This document shows, piece after piece, positions 14,212 through 14,237 of a DNA stretch of 14,237 nucleotides. The first letter of the stretch is position 1. Each line of letters opens with the position of its first letter. Source of the stretch: CAZOAR01 sp964577985 (lineage in GTDB: Bacteria > Gemmatimonadota > CAZMKB01 > CAZNLH01); contig CAZOAR010000057.1 in the NCBI GenBank assembly GCA_964577985.1, positions 1 through 14,237 of the forward strand, written 5' to 3'. Under the pieces are notes generated by a model. It ran no database searches. It worked only from the letters and a program-made list of their open reading frames with translations, and was not told where the DNA came from. The translations under genes and the position numbers were made by a program.

Positions 14212-14237
14212 CGCATAATAAGGCCGATTCCGGACAA

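Noticed and set aside
14055..14237. Minus-strand 60-codon frame at the right end
   Set aside because: It lies within and across the edge of the inverted repeat and runs to the window end without a recognisable start or domain; it is better explained as repeat sequence.
1..14237. CRISPR array, tRNA or rRNA genes
   Set aside because: No regularly spaced short direct repeats were seen, and no gene-free stretch contains a recognisable tRNA cloverleaf or rRNA segment by eye.

Overview
The window looks like a piece of an anaerobic bacterium from an uncultured lineage, most likely in or near the FCB group (for example Krumholzibacteriota-, Eisenbacteria-, Zixibacteria- or Latescibacteria-like). Two things suggest this. 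One secreted protein ends in a FlgD-type immunoglobulin/sorting domain introduced by the hallmark NAPNPFNPST. The other main operon encodes oxygen-sensitive Fe-S and radical chemistry. No rRNA or tRNA genes or core housekeeping genes were seen, so the phylum call is an inference.

Layout. Positions 1-162 and 14032-14211 are the two arms of a long imperfect inverted repeat that nearly bounds the window. Next come two convergent secreted-protein genes: a subtilisin-family (S8) protease on + (300-2246), with a clear sigma-70-type promoter, and a PQQ-type beta-propeller protein on - (2576-4096). A hairpin-rich intergenic stretch (4097-4568) follows.

The rest is on the minus strand and reads as one regulon, in transcription order. 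A GAF-GAF-AAA+-Fis sigma-54 activator (13907-11859) comes first. A 419-bp leader/promoter region (11440-11858) then holds a plausible -24/-12 sigma-54 promoter, possible upstream activator sites and a GNRA-capped leader hairpin. After it lie a radical SAM protein resembling the tetraether synthase (Tes/MJ0619, COG1964) family, a small HEAT-repeat protein, a 1032-residue protein with two ASKHA activase domains fused to a DUF2229 domain, and a 435-residue COG3581-type partner that overlaps it by 28 bp.

Working model (inference): the sigma-54 activator senses a small-molecule or redox cue through its GAF domains and switches on the downstream genes. The tandem ASKHA/COG3580/COG3581 pair resembles the ATP-driven low-potential electron donors and double-cubane-type reductases of the 2-hydroxyacyl-CoA dehydratase/benzoyl-CoA reductase superfamily. 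The Tes-like enzyme performs radical C-C (or C-S) chemistry and would need low-potential electrons. The HEAT protein may be a scaffold. I know of no described system with this combination, and it is the most interesting content of the window.
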